From an uncultured Flavobacterium sp. (GTDB lineage: Bacteria; Bacteroidota; Bacteroidia; Flavobacteriales; Flavobacteriaceae), in the NCBI RefSeq assembly GCF_946479975.1, contig NZ_CAMLIX010000225.1, forward strand, positions 1 to 7,787: a DNA stretch of 7,787 nucleotides. The letters are read 5' to 3'. Below are positions 6,885 to 7,787 of the stretch, in pieces. Under the pieces are notes generated by a model. The model made no database searches. It was not told the origin of the DNA and worked only from the letters and a program-made list of their open reading frames with translations. Within the stretch, counting starts at the first letter, position 1; each line of letters opens with the position of its first letter. The position numbers were made by a program, and so were the translations under genes.

Positions 6885-6923
6885 AGCTGCAAAAAACAGA
6901 AATAATATTCTGATATTTCAGCT
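6885..6923 (-). promoter_or_regulatory. Possible 5' leader hairpin of def mRNA
   Basis: Outer arms AGCTG (6885-6889) and CAGCT (6919-6923) enclose AT pairs and inner arms CAGAA (6897-6901) and TTCTG (6908-6912), giving an imperfect stem with one bulge, two mismatches and a 6-base loop. The transcription start predicted from the -7 box at 6926-6933 falls near 6922, so the mRNA would begin almost exactly with this stem. It has no U-tract directly after it, so it is not a terminator. AT-richness makes chance pairing possible. Confidence 0.35.
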
Positions 6924-6925
6924 GG

Positions 6926-6933
6926 CAAAAATA
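6926..6933 (-). promoter_or_regulatory. Candidate -7 promoter box of def
   Basis: Minus strand TATTTTTG fits TAnnTTTG exactly, with a predicted start near 6922 and a leader of about 59 nt to the def ATG. No TTG lies at the usual -33 spacing (the nearest, at 6946-6948, is only 12 bp away), so the assignment is tentative. Confidence 0.4.
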
Positions 6934-7038
6934 GTAAAAAATAGTCAATGAATAATTCTTATAGTATTTTATATCATATTTTTTCCCAGACGTTATAAAT
7001 CTCATCTATAATTATGCCAAAATCACTCGTACAATTCT

Positions 7039-7046
7039 TACCTTTG
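7039..7046 (+). promoter_or_regulatory. Candidate -7 promoter box of the FUSC-like gene
   Basis: TACCTTTG fits TAnnTTTG exactly and would give a start near 7050 and a leader of about 14 nt before the ATG at 7064, like the leaders predicted for ccoS, ccoI and the Crp/Fnr gene. No clear -33 element is visible. Confidence 0.45.
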
Positions 7047-7063
7047 TTAGTAAACCTATATAT

Positions 7064-7787
7064 ATGATTGATAAAATTTCAAAATTTACAAACAGCACCT
7101 CTTTTTTCAACGCCTCAAAAGTAACTATCGCTTCTGTTGTTCCTGTTTTAGTTTTAAATTTTTTAGGTCATTTTGAAATTGGTTTCACTATTGCATTGGG
7201 AGCTTTTTATACGTATCCCAGCGATATTCCTAGTTCTTTAATTCATAAAGTTAAAGGATTAATTGCGGCTTCAATTATCGTTGCTGGAGTTAATCTTCTG
7301 GTCAATTTAGCGTATCCTTATCCTGTTTTATTTTATCCCTTTTTAGGCTTTTTATTATTTGCATGTTCCATGATTTCAGTGTACGGACAGCGTGCAACTT
7401 TAATTTCTTTCTCTGCTTTATTATCAATTTCGCTTTCATTTGGACATTTACATCAAGGAATAGAAGCTTTTGAATATTCTGGTTTCATATTTATTGGAGG
7501 CATTTTATATCTAATTGTATCGCTTATTTTTCATTTGGTACAGCCTTATAAATATGTAGAATTACAAATTGCTGAAGGCATAAAACTTACTGCAAAATAT
7601 CTAAAACTAAGAGGCGATTTATGGAGTCCGGAAGCAAATAGAAGAGCCATTATCGAAAAACAACTGGAAGTTCAAGTAGAATTAAATCTTATTCACGAAG
7701 ATTTAAGAAAAATGCTGATTGGAAATCAGAACGCATCTGGAATTACGAGTCAGAACAGAAAAATGCTTTTGGTATTTATTACATTGG
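7064..7787 (+). CDS. FUSC/YccS-like inner-membrane protein, 3' end cut by window edge
   Basis: The first 241 residues of a protein I recognise as FUSC-like (YccS/YhfK group, related to fusaric acid resistance and aromatic acid efflux proteins). Function in this group is mostly unproven; transport of small organic compounds is the usual guess. After a short basic N-terminus there are about five to six hydrophobic segments between residues 18 and 160, including the LGAFYTYPSDIP stretch (45-56). A cytoplasmic, helix-rich segment rich in charged residues follows (about 161-232), and a new hydrophobic stretch begins at the window edge. Complete members are usually about 700 residues, so most of the gene lies beyond the window. 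It is divergent from def with a 200-bp intergenic region and its own candidate -7 box. There is no sign of an operon with def. Confidence 0.8.
   Translation, partial: MIDKISKFTNSTSFFNASKVTIASVVPVLVLNFLGHFEIGFTIALGAFYTYPSDIPSSLIHKVKGLIAASIIVAGVNLLVNLAYPYPVLFYPFLGFLLFACSMISVYGQRATLISFSALLSISLSFGHLHQGIEAFEYSGFIFIGGILYLIVSLIFHLVQPYKYVELQIAEGIKLTAKYLKLRGDLWSPEANRRAIIEKQLEVQVELNLIHEDLRKMLIGNQNASGITSQNRKMLLVFITL

Noticed and set aside
6604..6885. Open frame of 93 codons on the plus strand inside and antisense to def.
   Set aside because: It lies almost wholly opposite def, whose motifs are complete, and its translation resembles no family I know.
7014..7067. A 17-codon frame whose stop overlaps the FUSC-like ATG, as in a coupled leader peptide.
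   Set aside because: The predicted -7 box (7039-7046) lies inside it, so the mRNA would start after its ATG; the overlap is probably chance.

Overview
The window looks like chromosomal DNA from a flavobacterium (phylum Bacteroidota, probably Flavobacterium or a close relative). The support is low GC with AT-rich intergenic DNA, no clear Shine-Dalgarno sequences, candidate -7 boxes of the Bacteroidota type TAnnTTTG, and protein content typical of the group (CcoS/CcoN next to a CcoI-type copper ATPase, a DUF5606 protein, peptide deformylase). This assignment rests on recognition, not on a database search.

Left part (1-4173): a respiration module read leftward. ccoI (copper-exporting P1B-ATPase) comes first, then ccoS (oxidase assembly), then ccoN (catalytic subunit of the cbb3 high-affinity oxidase, running off the left edge). 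Two nearly identical 14-bp palindromes of FNR type (TGAT-N4-ATCA), at 1516-1529 and 4022-4035, precede ccoS and ccoI. Each lies exactly 33 bp, centre to centre, upstream of a candidate -7 box. Divergent from ccoI is a Crp/Fnr-family regulator (4174-4857, +). It keeps three of the four FNR iron-sulfur cysteines at aligned positions and is the obvious candidate to bind both palindromes. Together these genes make a low-oxygen switch: sensor/regulator, copper supply and maturation for the oxidase, and the oxidase itself.

Middle and right part (4854-6863): housekeeping genes read leftward. def (peptide deformylase) and a DUF5606 gene are probably co-transcribed and end at a good intrinsic terminator (5661-5700). 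Downstream comes mazG, whose stop codon overlaps the stop codon of the convergent regulator gene.

Right edge (7064-7787, +): the N-terminal part of a FUSC/YccS-like membrane protein, divergent from def.

I found no RNA genes, mobile elements, CRISPR arrays or long repeats, and no wholly new system. The strongest signal is the paired operator/promoter geometry. No stretch longer than 300 bases lacks a gene.
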